A DNA stretch of 64,000 nucleotides from Hinthialibacter sp964556895. GTDB lineage: Bacteria > Hinthialibacterota > Hinthialibacteria > Hinthialibacterales > Hinthialibacteraceae. Position numbers and translations under genes: made by a program. Below are positions 8,239 through 16,028 of the stretch, in pieces. The stretch's first letter is position 1. Every line of letters starts with the position of its first letter. The DNA lies in assembly GCA_964556895.1 (NCBI GenBank), contig CAZKYC010000005.1, forward strand, positions 26,951-90,950, given 5' to 3'. Below the pieces are notes generated by a model. That model was not told the DNA's origin. It did not search any database and saw nothing but the letters and a program-made list of their open reading frames with translations.

Positions 8239-8598
8239 TTAGGCCGCCATCGCCTGGTTGGCGATTTGAACGTATCCACGAAACGCGTCGGGATCATGAA
8301 TCGCGAGTTCAGACAAGGCTTTGCGGTTGATCTCGACGCCTGCTTTTGCCAAACCGCCCATCAGTTTGCTGTATGACGCGCCTTCGAGTTTGGCGGCGGC
8401 GGCGATGCGCACGATCCACAAACGGCGAAAATCGCGTTTGCGGTTGCGGCGATCGCGGTAGGCGTATTGTAAGGCTTTATGAACGCCGTGACGGGCTGAC
8501 CGCAACTGGTTGCGGCGGCCTTGGCGAAAGCCTTTGGCTTGCTTTAAGATTTTTTTGCGCCGGCGGCGCGACGCGACCTGACTTATTGCGCGCGGCAT
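8239..8598 (-). CDS. rplT: 50S ribosomal protein L20
   Basis: The 119-residue basic protein matches L20 over its full length: MPRAISQVASRRRRKKILKQ at the N-terminus, then ALQYAYRDRRNRKRDFRRLWI and YSKLMGGLAKAGVEINRKAL. L20 binds 23S rRNA early in large-subunit assembly, and in several bacteria it represses its own operon. It follows rpmI by 95 bases in the conserved infC-rpmI-rplT order. A hairpin terminator lies downstream. GAAGGAG precedes the ATG at good spacing. Nothing unusual is seen. Confidence 0.98.
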   Translation of the reverse strand: MPRAISQVASRRRRKKILKQAKGFRQGRRNQLRSARHGVHKALQYAYRDRRNRKRDFRRLWIVRIAAAAKLEGASYSKLMGGLAKAGVEINRKALSELAIHDPDAFRGYVQIANQAMAA

Positions 8599-8693
8599 GA
8601 TTTCACTCCTTCTGTGTTACGAACTCTCTATCGGCAGACAAGACCAACATTGTACCCCCATTCGCCGGATCTTAAAGCCTAAAGGTTCTAGAT

Positions 8694-8891
8694 TTACCCA
8701 CACGCCAACATTCGGTTCACGCGTTTTTCTTCGTTAACCGACACCAAGGTTTGTTGGCGCAGGCGGCGTTTTTGTTTCGTCGTCTTGCAAGAACGGCAGT
8801 GGCGCAGATAAGCGCGTTCACGTTTGATCTTTCCGTTTTTGGTTTTGCGAAAGCGTTTGGCCGCCCCGCGGTTTGTTTTCATCTTGGGCAT
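8694..8891 (-). CDS. rpmI: 50S ribosomal protein L35
   Basis: The 65-residue protein begins MPKMKTNRGAAKRFRKTKNG and continues RAYLRHCRSCKTTKQKRRL, both typical of L35, a small basic large-subunit protein. It lies 15 bases after infC and 95 bases before rplT, the standard order. The CRSCK cysteine pair is not accompanied by a second pair, so no zinc site is evident. Confidence 0.97.
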   Translation of the reverse strand: MPKMKTNRGAAKRFRKTKNGKIKRERAYLRHCRSCKTTKQKRRLRQQTLVSVNEEKRVNRMLACG

Positions 8892-8906
8892 GATTCTGCT
8901 CCATAC

Positions 8907-9566
8907 TCAGTCGTTTGCTTTTGATTCATCATCGGCGGATTGTTCCGCCGTATCTATATCAACCAGACTCGCGTCAGTGTCAACGGGCGCGTTTTCGCTG
9001 TCCGTTGAGGGCTTCGTTTTTTTCGGCGGCGCCGGCGTCATTGTCATATTCATCAAGCGCCCTTCCATGCGCGGCGCCTGTTCAACCAGCCCGATATCTT
9101 GCAGGTCTTCGACCACCCGGTCAAGAACTACTCGCCCCAAATCTTTGTGGGCCATTTCGCGTCCACGAAACTGCATGATAAAGCGAACTTTATCGCCATG
9201 CTGTAAAAACTTGACCGCATGGTTCATTTTAAAGTCATAATCATGCTGGTCGATGCGCGGGCGCATTTTTATATCTTTAACGACAATTTGTTTCTGTTTC
9301 TTTTTGGCCTCTTTTTGTTTCTTGGTCTGTTCATATTTATATTGGCCATAATCCATAATCCGGCATACATGCGGCTTAGATTTGGCGCTAACCTCGACCA
9401 AATCGAGCCCTGCAGCTTCGGCCATTTTGATCGCCTCGGGTACAGTAACCACCCCGGCGTGCTCCCCTTCAGCATCAATAAGGCGAATCTGATCTTCTCG
9501 AATCAAATCATTGATTCGAGTCGTATCGCGCTCACGGCTAGTCCTTCCAGTGAATCGTTTCTTAAT
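8907..9566 (-). CDS. infC: Translation initiation factor IF-3, probable AUU start, acidic C-terminal extension
   Basis: The protein has both IF-3 domains: LIREDQIRLIDAEGEHAGVV and CRIMDYGQYKYEQTKKQKEA in the N-domain, and VKDIKMRPRIDQHDYDFK and RFIMQFRGREMAHKDLG in the C-domain. No ATG, GTG or TTG gives the family N-terminus RIND(L/E)IR with its usual leader. The frame stays open upstream to an ATT at 9564-9566, preceded by GAGGAG 11 bases away. Starting there adds about 17 residues before RIND, close to E. coli IF-3, whose infC also starts at AUU. That codon lets IF-3 repress its own synthesis by rejecting non-standard starts. A Lys/Pro/acidic tail of about 40 residues follows the C-domain. 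The gene follows thrS by 38 bases. Confidence 0.93.
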   Translation of the reverse strand: MKKRFTGRTSRERDTTRINDLIREDQIRLIDAEGEHAGVVTVPEAIKMAEAAGLDLVEVSAKSKPHVCRIMDYGQYKYEQTKKQKEAKKKQKQIVVKDIKMRPRIDQHDYDFKMNHAVKFLQHGDKVRFIMQFRGREMAHKDLGRVVLDRVVEDLQDIGLVEQAPRMEGRLMNMTMTPAPPKKTKPSTDSENAPVDTDASLVDIDTAEQSADDESKAND

Positions 9567-9604
9567 TCGCTTTCACGCTCCTCTCTTGGACTCAAACGCG
9601 GTAA

Positions 9605-11554
9605 CTACGCCAAACCTGAACTTGGCTCAGGCGGCTGCGCTTGAGAGTGTATACGGTGAAACGCCTCATCGAGGCCCATCACACCTAGATCGTTGCTGCC
9701 CCGTTCGCGAACCGCGATCACGTTGTCAGCCGCTTCTTTTTTGCCGACGACAAACATGATTGGAACCTTGTTCGATTCCGCCTCGCGAATCTTATAGCCT
9801 ATTTTTTCGTTCCGGGCATCCAGTTCAGCGCGAATCCCTGATTGAATCAAGCGCTGTAAGAACGACTTGGCATAGTCAATCGGGTCATCGGTGATGGTCA
9901 ACACCTTGGCTTGAACCGGCGCCAACCATGTCGGGAACGCGCCTTTGTAGTGCTCAATCAGGTTGCCCATGAAGCGTTCCATCGAACCTAACACCGTGCG
10001 GTGGATCATGACGACCCGTTTGCGTTCGCCATCACTGTCAATATAGTCGACTTCGAAGCGCTCAGGTAGGTTAAAGTCGAGTTGGATGGTGGGGCCCTGC
10101 CACTCACGGCCCAACGCATCGAGCAATTTTACGTCAATTTTGGGGCCGTAAAACGCGCCGCCGCCTTCTTCGACGTCATAGGGATTGCCAAGCCCGTCTA
10201 ACACTTTGCGCAGCGCTTCGGTCGAAAAGTCCCAGATTTCGTCAGAACCGATCGACTTTTCGGGGCGCAGGGCGAGGCTGAGTTTATACTCAAAGCCAAA
10301 CGCCTTCATCATGTAGTCAGCCAGGTCAATCACGCCTTTGATTTCGGCTTCTAACTGATCAGGACGACAGAAGATATGCGCGTCATCCTGCGTAAAGCCG
10401 CGAACGCGCAGCAGGCCGTGCAATACGCCTGAGCGTTCATAGCGGTAAACGGTGCCTAATTCAGCATAACGAATTGGCAACTCGCGATAGCTGTGAAGAT
10501 GGCTCTTGTAAATCAAAATATGCCCCGGACAATTCATTGGCTTGGCGTAATAATTGACGCCGTCGATCTCCATGGGGGCGTACATATTTTCTTGGTAATT
10601 CTCTAAGTGGCCGGATTGAATAAACAGGTTCTCGCGTTGGATGTGAGGCCCATAAACCAACTCATAGCCGCAGTGGTAATGCTCCTTGCGCCAGAAATCT
10701 TCGATCAGACTGCGCACCCGGGCCCCCATTGGGTGCCATAACACCAGACCAGGGCCAGCGTCTTCGTGGATGCTGAACAGATCGAGTTCTTTGCCGAGTT
10801 TTCTATGGTCGCGTTCTTTGGCTTCTTCGAGGCGCTGAAGATAAGCCTCTAACGCCTCTTTGCTGGGCGCTGCCGTGCCATAGATGCGCTGCAACATCGG
10901 GTTCCGCTCATCGCCGCGCCAGTAGGCGCCCGCGCTGTTGAGCAACTTGAAATGTTTGAGGTAGCCTGTGTCGGGGATATGAGGCCCGCGGCACAAGTCA
11001 GTAAACTCGGCCTGCTTATAAAAACTGACAGTGTCTTCGTCTTCGAGGCCTTCTAAGACCTCAACCTTGTATTCGTTCTTCTCGTTCTTATAGAGATCAA
11101 TGGCTTCTTGCCGGGGCAACTCAAACCGCTCAACTTTGATCTTTTGTTGCGCTTTCTTGCGCATGCGCTTTTCGATCTTCTGAAGGTCTTCAGGGGTAAA
11201 CGGCTTTGGCATGTCGAAGTCATAGAAAAAGCCGTCATCAATCGGCGGGCCGATAGTCGGCTTAGCGTCAGGAAACAGTTCCACCACCGCCTGGGCCATC
11301 AAGTGGGTGCAGCTGTGATAGTACACTTCGCAGCCGTCGGGTTCGTCCCAGCCCAGAAATTCAACCTTCGAGCCAGATTCGACAGGACGCTTCAAATCAA
11401 TCACCGCACCGTCAAGTTTGGCGGCGACCGCGTCTTGAGGCAGGTCAGAGTTGTCGCGCAGCCAGTCGTGGGGTGTTGACCCAACAGCAACCTGTAAGGG
11501 CGCCTCGCGTCCAACAATCGTCAATTGTAATGTATCTGAAGCCGTTATATTCAT
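9605..11554 (-). CDS. thrS: Threonyl-tRNA synthetase
   Basis: The 649 residues contain all ThrRS parts: an N-terminal TGS-like domain (residues 8-70), the editing domain with its zinc-like HSCTHLMAQAV and DLCRGPHIPDTG, the class II core with YYAKPMNCPGHILIYKSH (zinc cysteine), YRYERSGVLHGLLRVRGFTQ and VMIHRTVLGSMERFMGNLIEH, and a C-terminal anticodon-binding domain. It charges tRNA-Thr and clears mischarged Ser-tRNA. It heads thrS-infC-rpmI-rplT. The region before its ATG is odd: a strong terminator ends 12 bases upstream, no Shine-Dalgarno is visible, and a tRNA-Val gene precedes both. Expression may depend on read-through from the tRNA promoter. Confidence 0.97.
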   Translation of the reverse strand: MNITASDTLQLTIVGREAPLQVAVGSTPHDWLRDNSDLPQDAVAAKLDGAVIDLKRPVESGSKVEFLGWDEPDGCEVYYHSCTHLMAQAVVELFPDAKPTIGPPIDDGFFYDFDMPKPFTPEDLQKIEKRMRKKAQQKIKVERFELPRQEAIDLYKNEKNEYKVEVLEGLEDEDTVSFYKQAEFTDLCRGPHIPDTGYLKHFKLLNSAGAYWRGDERNPMLQRIYGTAAPSKEALEAYLQRLEEAKERDHRKLGKELDLFSIHEDAGPGLVLWHPMGARVRSLIEDFWRKEHYHCGYELVYGPHIQRENLFIQSGHLENYQENMYAPMEIDGVNYYAKPMNCPGHILIYKSHLHSYRELPIRYAELGTVYRYERSGVLHGLLRVRGFTQDDAHIFCRPDQLEAEIKGVIDLADYMMKAFGFEYKLSLALRPEKSIGSDEIWDFSTEALRKVLDGLGNPYDVEEGGGAFYGPKIDVKLLDALGREWQGPTIQLDFNLPERFEVDYIDSDGERKRVVMIHRTVLGSMERFMGNLIEHYKGAFPTWLAPVQAKVLTITDDPIDYAKSFLQRLIQSGIRAELDARNEKIGYKIREAESNKVPIMFVVGKKEAADNVIAVRERGSNDLGVMGLDEAFHRIHSQAQPPEPSSGLA

Positions 11555-11564
11555 TTTTTTTCGA

Positions 11565-11594
11565 TGAAAAAAGAGACCGCCGCTGGGTCTCTTT
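11565..11594 (-). terminator. Terminator/attenuator between tRNA-Val and thrS
   Basis: On the minus strand AGAGACC and GGTCTCT form a perfect seven-base stem around a CAGCGGC loop, followed by a T-run. The T-run ends about 12 bases before the thrS ATG, so this could end the tRNA transcript and control read-through into thrS. Confidence 0.8.
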
Positions 11595-11636
11595 TATTGG
11601 TTTTCAAACGCCGTAGACGTGATATCTTAGAAACCT

Positions 11637-11710
<74 letters not shown>

Positions 11711-11729
11711 TGATTGGCATAGCCTAAGA

Positions 11730-11757
11730 ATTATATTCTGACTGTGGATAGAGTCAA
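11730..11757 (-). promoter_or_regulatory. Sigma-70-type promoter of tRNA-Val (and possibly thrS operon)
   Basis: On the minus strand TTGACT (11757-11752) is followed after 16 bases by a perfect TATAAT (11735-11730). The tRNA 5' end lies 20 bases further on. No other promoter is visible before thrS. Confidence 0.75.
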
Positions 11758-11876
11758 CGCCGGGCGTCGGCGGAAATCACATAATTCTCACGTTTTTCGG
11801 CGATCGACCGAGTAACGACCGATTTGCATTTACCACAGGCCAAGGTAGTATATGTTTAACGAGAGGAGCGCTTATT

Positions 11877-12038
11877 GTGAGTTTTTTCACCAACCTGAAA
11901 ATCTGGTGGTCTCGAATGATCTCGATTTCGAAAGGCGACGCTTTTCTCTGTGACTCGTGTAAGTGGAACTACGGCGACATCTGTACGCGGCCCGAAAAGC
12001 CGAATGCGAAGAAGTGCCCCGATTATACCGGAAAATGA
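11877..12038 (+). CDS. Small four-cysteine protein, possible zinc ribbon
   Basis: A GTG at 11877, preceded by the strong Shine-Dalgarno GAGAGGAG eight bases away, opens a 53-codon frame ending TGA at 12036-12038. The product has a Trp-rich N-terminus (KIWWSRM) and four cysteines: CDSC near residues 25-28, then Cys36 (DICTRP) and Cys47 (KKCPDY). The spacing suggests a single small metal site. Single-stop small proteins of the form CDSC-x-W-x-C-x(10)-C occur in bacteria, but I do not recognise a named family. It is convergent with the next gene, with stops two bases apart. The quality of the ribosome site and the cysteine pattern are the reasons to call it. Confidence 0.65.
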   Translation: MSFFTNLKIWWSRMISISKGDAFLCDSCKWNYGDICTRPEKPNAKKCPDYTGK

Positions 12039-12040
12039 CT

Positions 12041-12520
12041 TTACTTGGCTTTTGGTTCTGCTGGTTCTGTTTTTAGTGGGTATAGACGCTTCATCAATTT
12101 ATCAATAGAGAAATAAATCAACAACCCCAAAAAGATAAACGCCAAGTCGATGACATTTAATAATAAGAACAACAATACCCCGTGAAGAAAGCTCATGTAC
12201 CCCGGGTGAATCAAAGCTAACGAATGGCCAAACAACATTGATGAGATAAACCAGAAAAACGAAGCCAATAAAAATGCGCTTGCCAGCCCATAAATTTCAC
12301 GGTGCAGCATCAATCGAAAAATCAGCAAGAATGACAAAAACAAACAGAAAGAATGTGTAAGCGAAAGACAAATCGATTGAAACGCTGAATACTCAATCAG
12401 CATTGCATGATTTATATAGGCATAAATAACCGGAAAATTAACGAGCCCATAAACCAATGCGCCAAATAAGCAATAAGGGATAAGACTTTTCAGCGAGATT
12501 GAGTCTGAGCGAATTGTCAT
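12041..12520 (-). CDS. Hypothetical integral membrane protein
   Basis: The 159 residues contain about four hydrophobic spans (LIPYCLFGALVYGLVNFPVI, ICLSLTHSFCLFLSFLLIF, IYGLASAFLLASFFWFISSM, VLLFLLLNVIDLAFIFLGLL) and a short charged cytoplasmic tail ending EPAEPKAK. No catalytic or transport motif is seen and I do not recognise a family. It stands alone between the convergent four-cysteine gene and coaC. Base composition is more AT-rich than the neighbouring housekeeping genes, which could mean recent acquisition. Confidence 0.6.
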   Translation of the reverse strand: MTIRSDSISLKSLIPYCLFGALVYGLVNFPVIYAYINHAMLIEYSAFQSICLSLTHSFCLFLSFLLIFRLMLHREIYGLASAFLLASFFWFISSMLFGHSLALIHPGYMSFLHGVLLFLLLNVIDLAFIFLGLLIYFSIDKLMKRLYPLKTEPAEPKAK

Positions 12521-12629
12521 TGATTAGGCCGTGCACTTCACAAAACAACTATTCACGAATCAACTATATAATCGCCAGACTCAGACTAAGTCAATACCAA
12601 ACTATAATCGTATAAAGTTGATAGATTTA

Positions 12630-13169
12630 CTAAAGTTTTAAAATAAACTCCAGGATCGCTTCTGGCTCAGGCATTCGCCCTGGGCCCGTATCGCCAGAAG
12701 CGAGGTCGCCTTCAACAGGGAGCATAACCGTGATCCTGTCTTCTTTTAGCCGCTCAATATTTCTCTTTGTGGCTGGATGGTTCCACATTTGATGGTGCAT
12801 AGCAGGGACCATCACCAGTTGACACTGCACGGCCAGCAGTGTGCTCGATAATAGGTCGTCGGCCAAACCATTGGCGGCCTTTGAGAGGATGTTCGCCGTA
12901 GCGGGTGCGACTACAACCAAATCGGCCCACTCGGCCCAGTGGATGTGACGCACTTCATGAAGCGGTTCTTGTTCAAACAATTCCCGGCCCACTTCGTTTT
13001 CTGACAAAGTCGCCATGGTGAGTGGGGTAATAAATTTCTCCGCCGCGCGGGTCATAATCACCCGAACCGACGCGTCATGTTTTTTACACAGCCGAACCAG
13101 CGACGCGGTTTTATACGCCGCGATTCCGCCAGTGACGCCGATCAAAATATGTTTTTTGGCGAGTTTCAT
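12630..13169 (-). CDS. coaC: Phosphopantothenoylcysteine decarboxylase, stand-alone CoaC
   Basis: The 179-residue flavoprotein of the HFCD family has GVTGGIAAYKTASLVRLCK for FMN binding, the catalytic His in VRHIHWAEWADLVVVAPATA, and a clamp loop SGDTGPGRMPEP. It would decarboxylate phosphopantothenoylcysteine in CoA synthesis. Two positions differ from E. coli Dfp: the PAMNxxM motif reads PAMHHQMW, and the Cys of ACGDxGPGRM is Ser. As I recall, actinobacterial CoaBC proteins also have PAMH and lack that Cys, so this probably marks a subtype rather than loss of function. The gene is nine bases after coaB. In most bacteria the two are one fused protein with CoaC first; here they are separate and reversed. 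Confidence 0.88.
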   Translation of the reverse strand: MKLAKKHILIGVTGGIAAYKTASLVRLCKKHDASVRVIMTRAAEKFITPLTMATLSENEVGRELFEQEPLHEVRHIHWAEWADLVVVAPATANILSKAANGLADDLLSSTLLAVQCQLVMVPAMHHQMWNHPATKRNIERLKEDRITVMLPVEGDLASGDTGPGRMPEPEAILEFILKL

Positions 13170-13178
13170 GGTTTGGTT

Positions 13179-13865
13179 CTACCCTAACTGATTGATCAGT
13201 TCAGCCGCTAAGCGTTCTGCGATTTCTTCTCTCGACGCCAAGGGGCCAGAGAGATTGACGCCGCGATTCGTTTTATACACCAAATATGCGGTGTGGTCAG
13301 TATGACTCACATCTTCGAGCCGGTTGGCCACGACGATCTTGGCGTGGCTGCGCTCCATCAACTGTTCGGCGCGTTTGAATAGCTCTTGTTCAGAGATTCC
13401 TGTTTCGAGTTTAAACCCGACCACCAGAGTTTCGGGGCGCCAATGTTGAAACTGTTCGATCAGTTTCTCGCCGCGATGAAACTTGACCGTCCACTCGTCG
13501 TCACAAGACGGCTTTTTACCTTCGATTCGCTCTGGGATGTAATCTAAAACCGCCGCCGCCATGATGACAACGTCAACGATTTGAGATTCTAGACGAGAAC
13601 GCATTAGCGTTTTTAGATCATCAACCGTCTCGAAGCGGGTAATGGCCAGGTTTTCAAACCCATGGCCGGGATACATAGAACCAACGGTGACGCTTCTCTG
13701 CCCCGCCAGTTGCTCTACATTGGCGCCGTGTTGACACAAGGCGTGAGCAATCACGCTGCCCAGGCGCCCCGACGAACGGTTGGTGATAAACCTGACATAA
13801 TCAAGCGGGGCCGTGGTCGGCCCTGATGCAACTAGAATTGACTTTCCTTCAAGCGCTTTATTCAT
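13179..13865 (-). CDS. coaB: Phosphopantothenate-cysteine ligase, stand-alone CoaB
   Basis: The 228-residue protein aligns with the C-terminal half of CoaBC: ILVASGPTTAPLDYVRFITN, RSSGRLG (family RSSGKMG), the AAAVLDY segment (family AAAVADY), and VVGFKLET (family VVGFAAET). It joins 4'-phosphopantothenate and cysteine, normally with CTP. The familiar Lys-lid and nucleotide positions look conserved in outline but with several substitutions, and the usual DxxxxKI(K/R) run is less clear. It lies upstream of coaC in one probable transcription unit, so the pathway order matches gene order. It diverges from the FG-GAP gene. Confidence 0.87.
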   Translation of the reverse strand: MNKALEGKSILVASGPTTAPLDYVRFITNRSSGRLGSVIAHALCQHGANVEQLAGQRSVTVGSMYPGHGFENLAITRFETVDDLKTLMRSRLESQIVDVVIMAAAVLDYIPERIEGKKPSCDDEWTVKFHRGEKLIEQFQHWRPETLVVGFKLETGISEQELFKRAEQLMERSHAKIVVANRLEDVSHTDHTAYLVYKTNRGVNLSGPLASREEIAERLAAELINQLG

Positions 13866-13937
13866 GACACTGTAATGATGGCGTTTGGGTTTTATGATAC
13901 AGTCGCGTATAAATCATTCGAATTCAAGGATTCAAAT

Positions 13938-15641
13938 ATGCATTGGGCAAACCGATTTGTGAATATTGTCTTTTTCATGGTCTTAGGCGGAACGAGTTTC
14001 AGCCAGCCAATCAGCCTTACCATGTTGCCCAATGATAGCAAACTCGTCCGCACTGGCCTGGCCCCCAACAACGAGCCGGAGTTTGGCGTCAATGTTCTCA
14101 CTCTCGACAACCTCATAGGCGGCGCGGTTGATGACATTGTATTTTCGCTGCCGTTTCCTGAAAGCGGTTCGGTCTTTTTAGACTCCATCTATATCTTACA
14201 AGGCGAGTTTGAAGACTTAAACGCCGGGTTTAATTTTACTCAGTTCCCCAACTTTGCGCGCATCATCGCCATCCACGGCGAAGACGACACTGAGTTTGGC
14301 TTTAGCGTCGCCAACGTGGGCGACCTAGACCGCGACGGCTTCGGAGACATGGCAGTCGCCGCGCCCTTCGCGGGTGACGCGGGGGTGGTTTACATCATCG
14401 GGCTTGGAACGCCCAACAGCCTTCAGATTTCTGGCAAAGTCGACACCAACACAATTAGCTTAGACGATCCACAAGACCAAAATTTTATCCTGTTGAGATT
14501 AGAAGGCTCGTTTACCCAGCCGCTGCGCCATACGCTGGGGCCAAGCGCTGACATCGATAACGATGGCTATTCGGATGTGGTGCTGCCCGCGCCCGCGTTT
14601 TCACAAACTGATGAGGGGGATGAAATTCTCGGATATGTAATCTATGGCAGCGAAGACATCCTCAACACAACCATTCGAATGGACGAACTCAACCCGGCCC
14701 AGTCGCTTACAATTTTATCCCCGCCCCTCCCTGACGATGGGCGCCTGAATATCAATTCAAACCCGATGGTTCTGTCTCCGGGCGACATCACCGGAGACGG
14801 CGCCAATGACATCATCATATCGCTGGGTTACACATCTGAACAACCCTATTTCGCCTCTTTGTATGTCTTGCCAGGCGGCGAGCGGCGGGTGGGCTCTTGG
14901 GTGGCTGAAGTCACAGGCGTTGGCGACGCCCAGATAGATTTACCGCTATTCGCAGAACGGGACGCACACTTATTAAACCAAATCGTGGGCGGCGACCTCA
15001 ACAACGATGGCGTCGCTGACCTCGCGCTCAGTTTTCTTCAGGCTGACGCCAAGGGCAAGAATGATTTATCTGGCGCAGCGGTGGTCGCGCTTGGTGGGCA
15101 GGATATATCGGGCAACCTGACGCTAGACCCCCAATCTGACCGAATCTCAATACTTGGGCACCCCATTCCTGGAGCCCAATTTGGCCGCTCATTGTCAATT
15201 CGTGAAACCCGGCTGTTGGTTGGAGCGCATGAAACCTATTCGCCATTCATCAAGGGCGCGACAACCGGCGCGTTTTATGTAAGCCGTGAATCGATGTTTT
15301 CGTCGGCGGTCAAGGAATTGAATGCACCACGCATAATGGACGCCGCCGCCTACGGCCAGTTTTCAGAACAAGGGTTGGGCGGCTCTCAAGACTTTTTTGT
15401 TGATCGCTCAGGCAAATTAAACATCGTCGCATATGCGGCTGGCGACACGACCCAGCCTGACCGGGTGGGTTATATTCTTCCATTGCTGCCAATTGGCGGC
15501 GATAGTAACCAAGATAACCGCAGAGATTTTCACGACATAATAACCATAAGCCGATTTTGGCAGGATGCGCTTTCAGGCGATGGTTCTACAGTAAACTCGC
15601 TGCAAATCCTCAACGCCATTTTAGGGCTGCAAACGTATTAG
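13938..15641 (+). CDS. Secreted FG-GAP (integrin-alpha-like) repeat protein with C-terminal dockerin-like segment
   Basis: I place the start at ATG 13938 (MHWANRFVNIV), seven bases after AAGGA and opening directly into a signal peptide (VNIVFFMVLGGTSFSQ). The 567-residue protein carries several FG-GAP/calcium-loop repeats: FGFSVANVGDLDRDGFGDMA, SADIDNDGYSDVVLPAPAF, SPGDITGDGANDIIIS and GGDLNNDGVADLALSF. Together they predict an extracellular beta-propeller. The last 45 residues (GGDSNQDNRRDFHDIITISR... SLQILNAILGL) look like a dockerin-type EF-loop followed by a degenerate second half. The function is unknown; adhesion or binding is an inference from the fold. It could bind the cohesin-like module encoded at 31-34 kb, but that is speculative. 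Confidence 0.8.
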   Translation: MHWANRFVNIVFFMVLGGTSFSQPISLTMLPNDSKLVRTGLAPNNEPEFGVNVLTLDNLIGGAVDDIVFSLPFPESGSVFLDSIYILQGEFEDLNAGFNFTQFPNFARIIAIHGEDDTEFGFSVANVGDLDRDGFGDMAVAAPFAGDAGVVYIIGLGTPNSLQISGKVDTNTISLDDPQDQNFILLRLEGSFTQPLRHTLGPSADIDNDGYSDVVLPAPAFSQTDEGDEILGYVIYGSEDILNTTIRMDELNPAQSLTILSPPLPDDGRLNINSNPMVLSPGDITGDGANDIIISLGYTSEQPYFASLYVLPGGERRVGSWVAEVTGVGDAQIDLPLFAERDAHLLNQIVGGDLNNDGVADLALSFLQADAKGKNDLSGAAVVALGGQDISGNLTLDPQSDRISILGHPIPGAQFGRSLSIRETRLLVGAHETYSPFIKGATTGAFYVSRESMFSSAVKELNAPRIMDAAAYGQFSEQGLGGSQDFFVDRSGKLNIVAYAAGDTTQPDRVGYILPLLPIGGDSNQDNRRDFHDIITISRFWQDALSGDGSTVNSLQILNAILGLQTY

Positions 15642-15727
15642 CAGAGGGGTGGCGATCCAAGGCTGAATAAAATGATGCCAGCCCTTAAAATATTGTTTGA
15701 ATGTATCGTTTTGTTTATGTTGTCTTG

Positions 15728-15820
15728 ATATCCCCCCGGCGTCTTTGACGCCACCCCCCCCCTTTTTAAGGGGGGCGTGTACTACCAATGCTATTGGCTT
15801 AATGATCGCCCGGGGGGATC
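15728..15820. repeat. GC-rich nested inverted repeat
   Basis: TCCCCCCGG near 15731 pairs with CCGGGGGGA near 15810, and an inner CCCCCCCC...GGGGGG hairpin lies at about 15754-15774. The element resembles a REP-type palindrome. Only one copy is seen in the window. Confidence 0.5.
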
Positions 15821-15885
15821 AGTTGAAGTGCGGAATAACCAAAATTGTGAATGAAACTTAAAAACTATTCTGAAAACAACGGTAG

Positions 15886-15918
15886 GGTGGGCTCATTCGC
15901 CGCGGCGAATAGCCCACC
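15886..15918. repeat. Perfect-arm palindrome in the 15.6-16.0 kb gap
   Basis: GGTGGGCT at one end pairs with AGCCCACC at the other, and ATTCGCCGCGGCGAAT forms the centre. The 387-base space from 15642 to 16028 holds this, the GC-rich inverted repeat before it and the porin terminator, and no gene. Confidence 0.55.
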
Positions 15919-15961
15919 ATGAAATGCTGCAAACAAACAATCCCCTCCCTCAAAACGCGAA

Positions 15962-15989
15962 ACGGGGCGGTTGATATCAACCGCCCCGT
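15962..15989 (-). terminator. Terminator hairpin of the porin gene
   Basis: A perfect 28-base palindrome (ACGGGGCGGTTGAT and its complement) is followed on the minus strand by a short TTTT. It lies 40 bases beyond the porin stop. Confidence 0.7.
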
Positions 15990-16028
15990 CCACACAATCC
16001 CGAACCGTGTTCTATGTGTATTTTGTAA

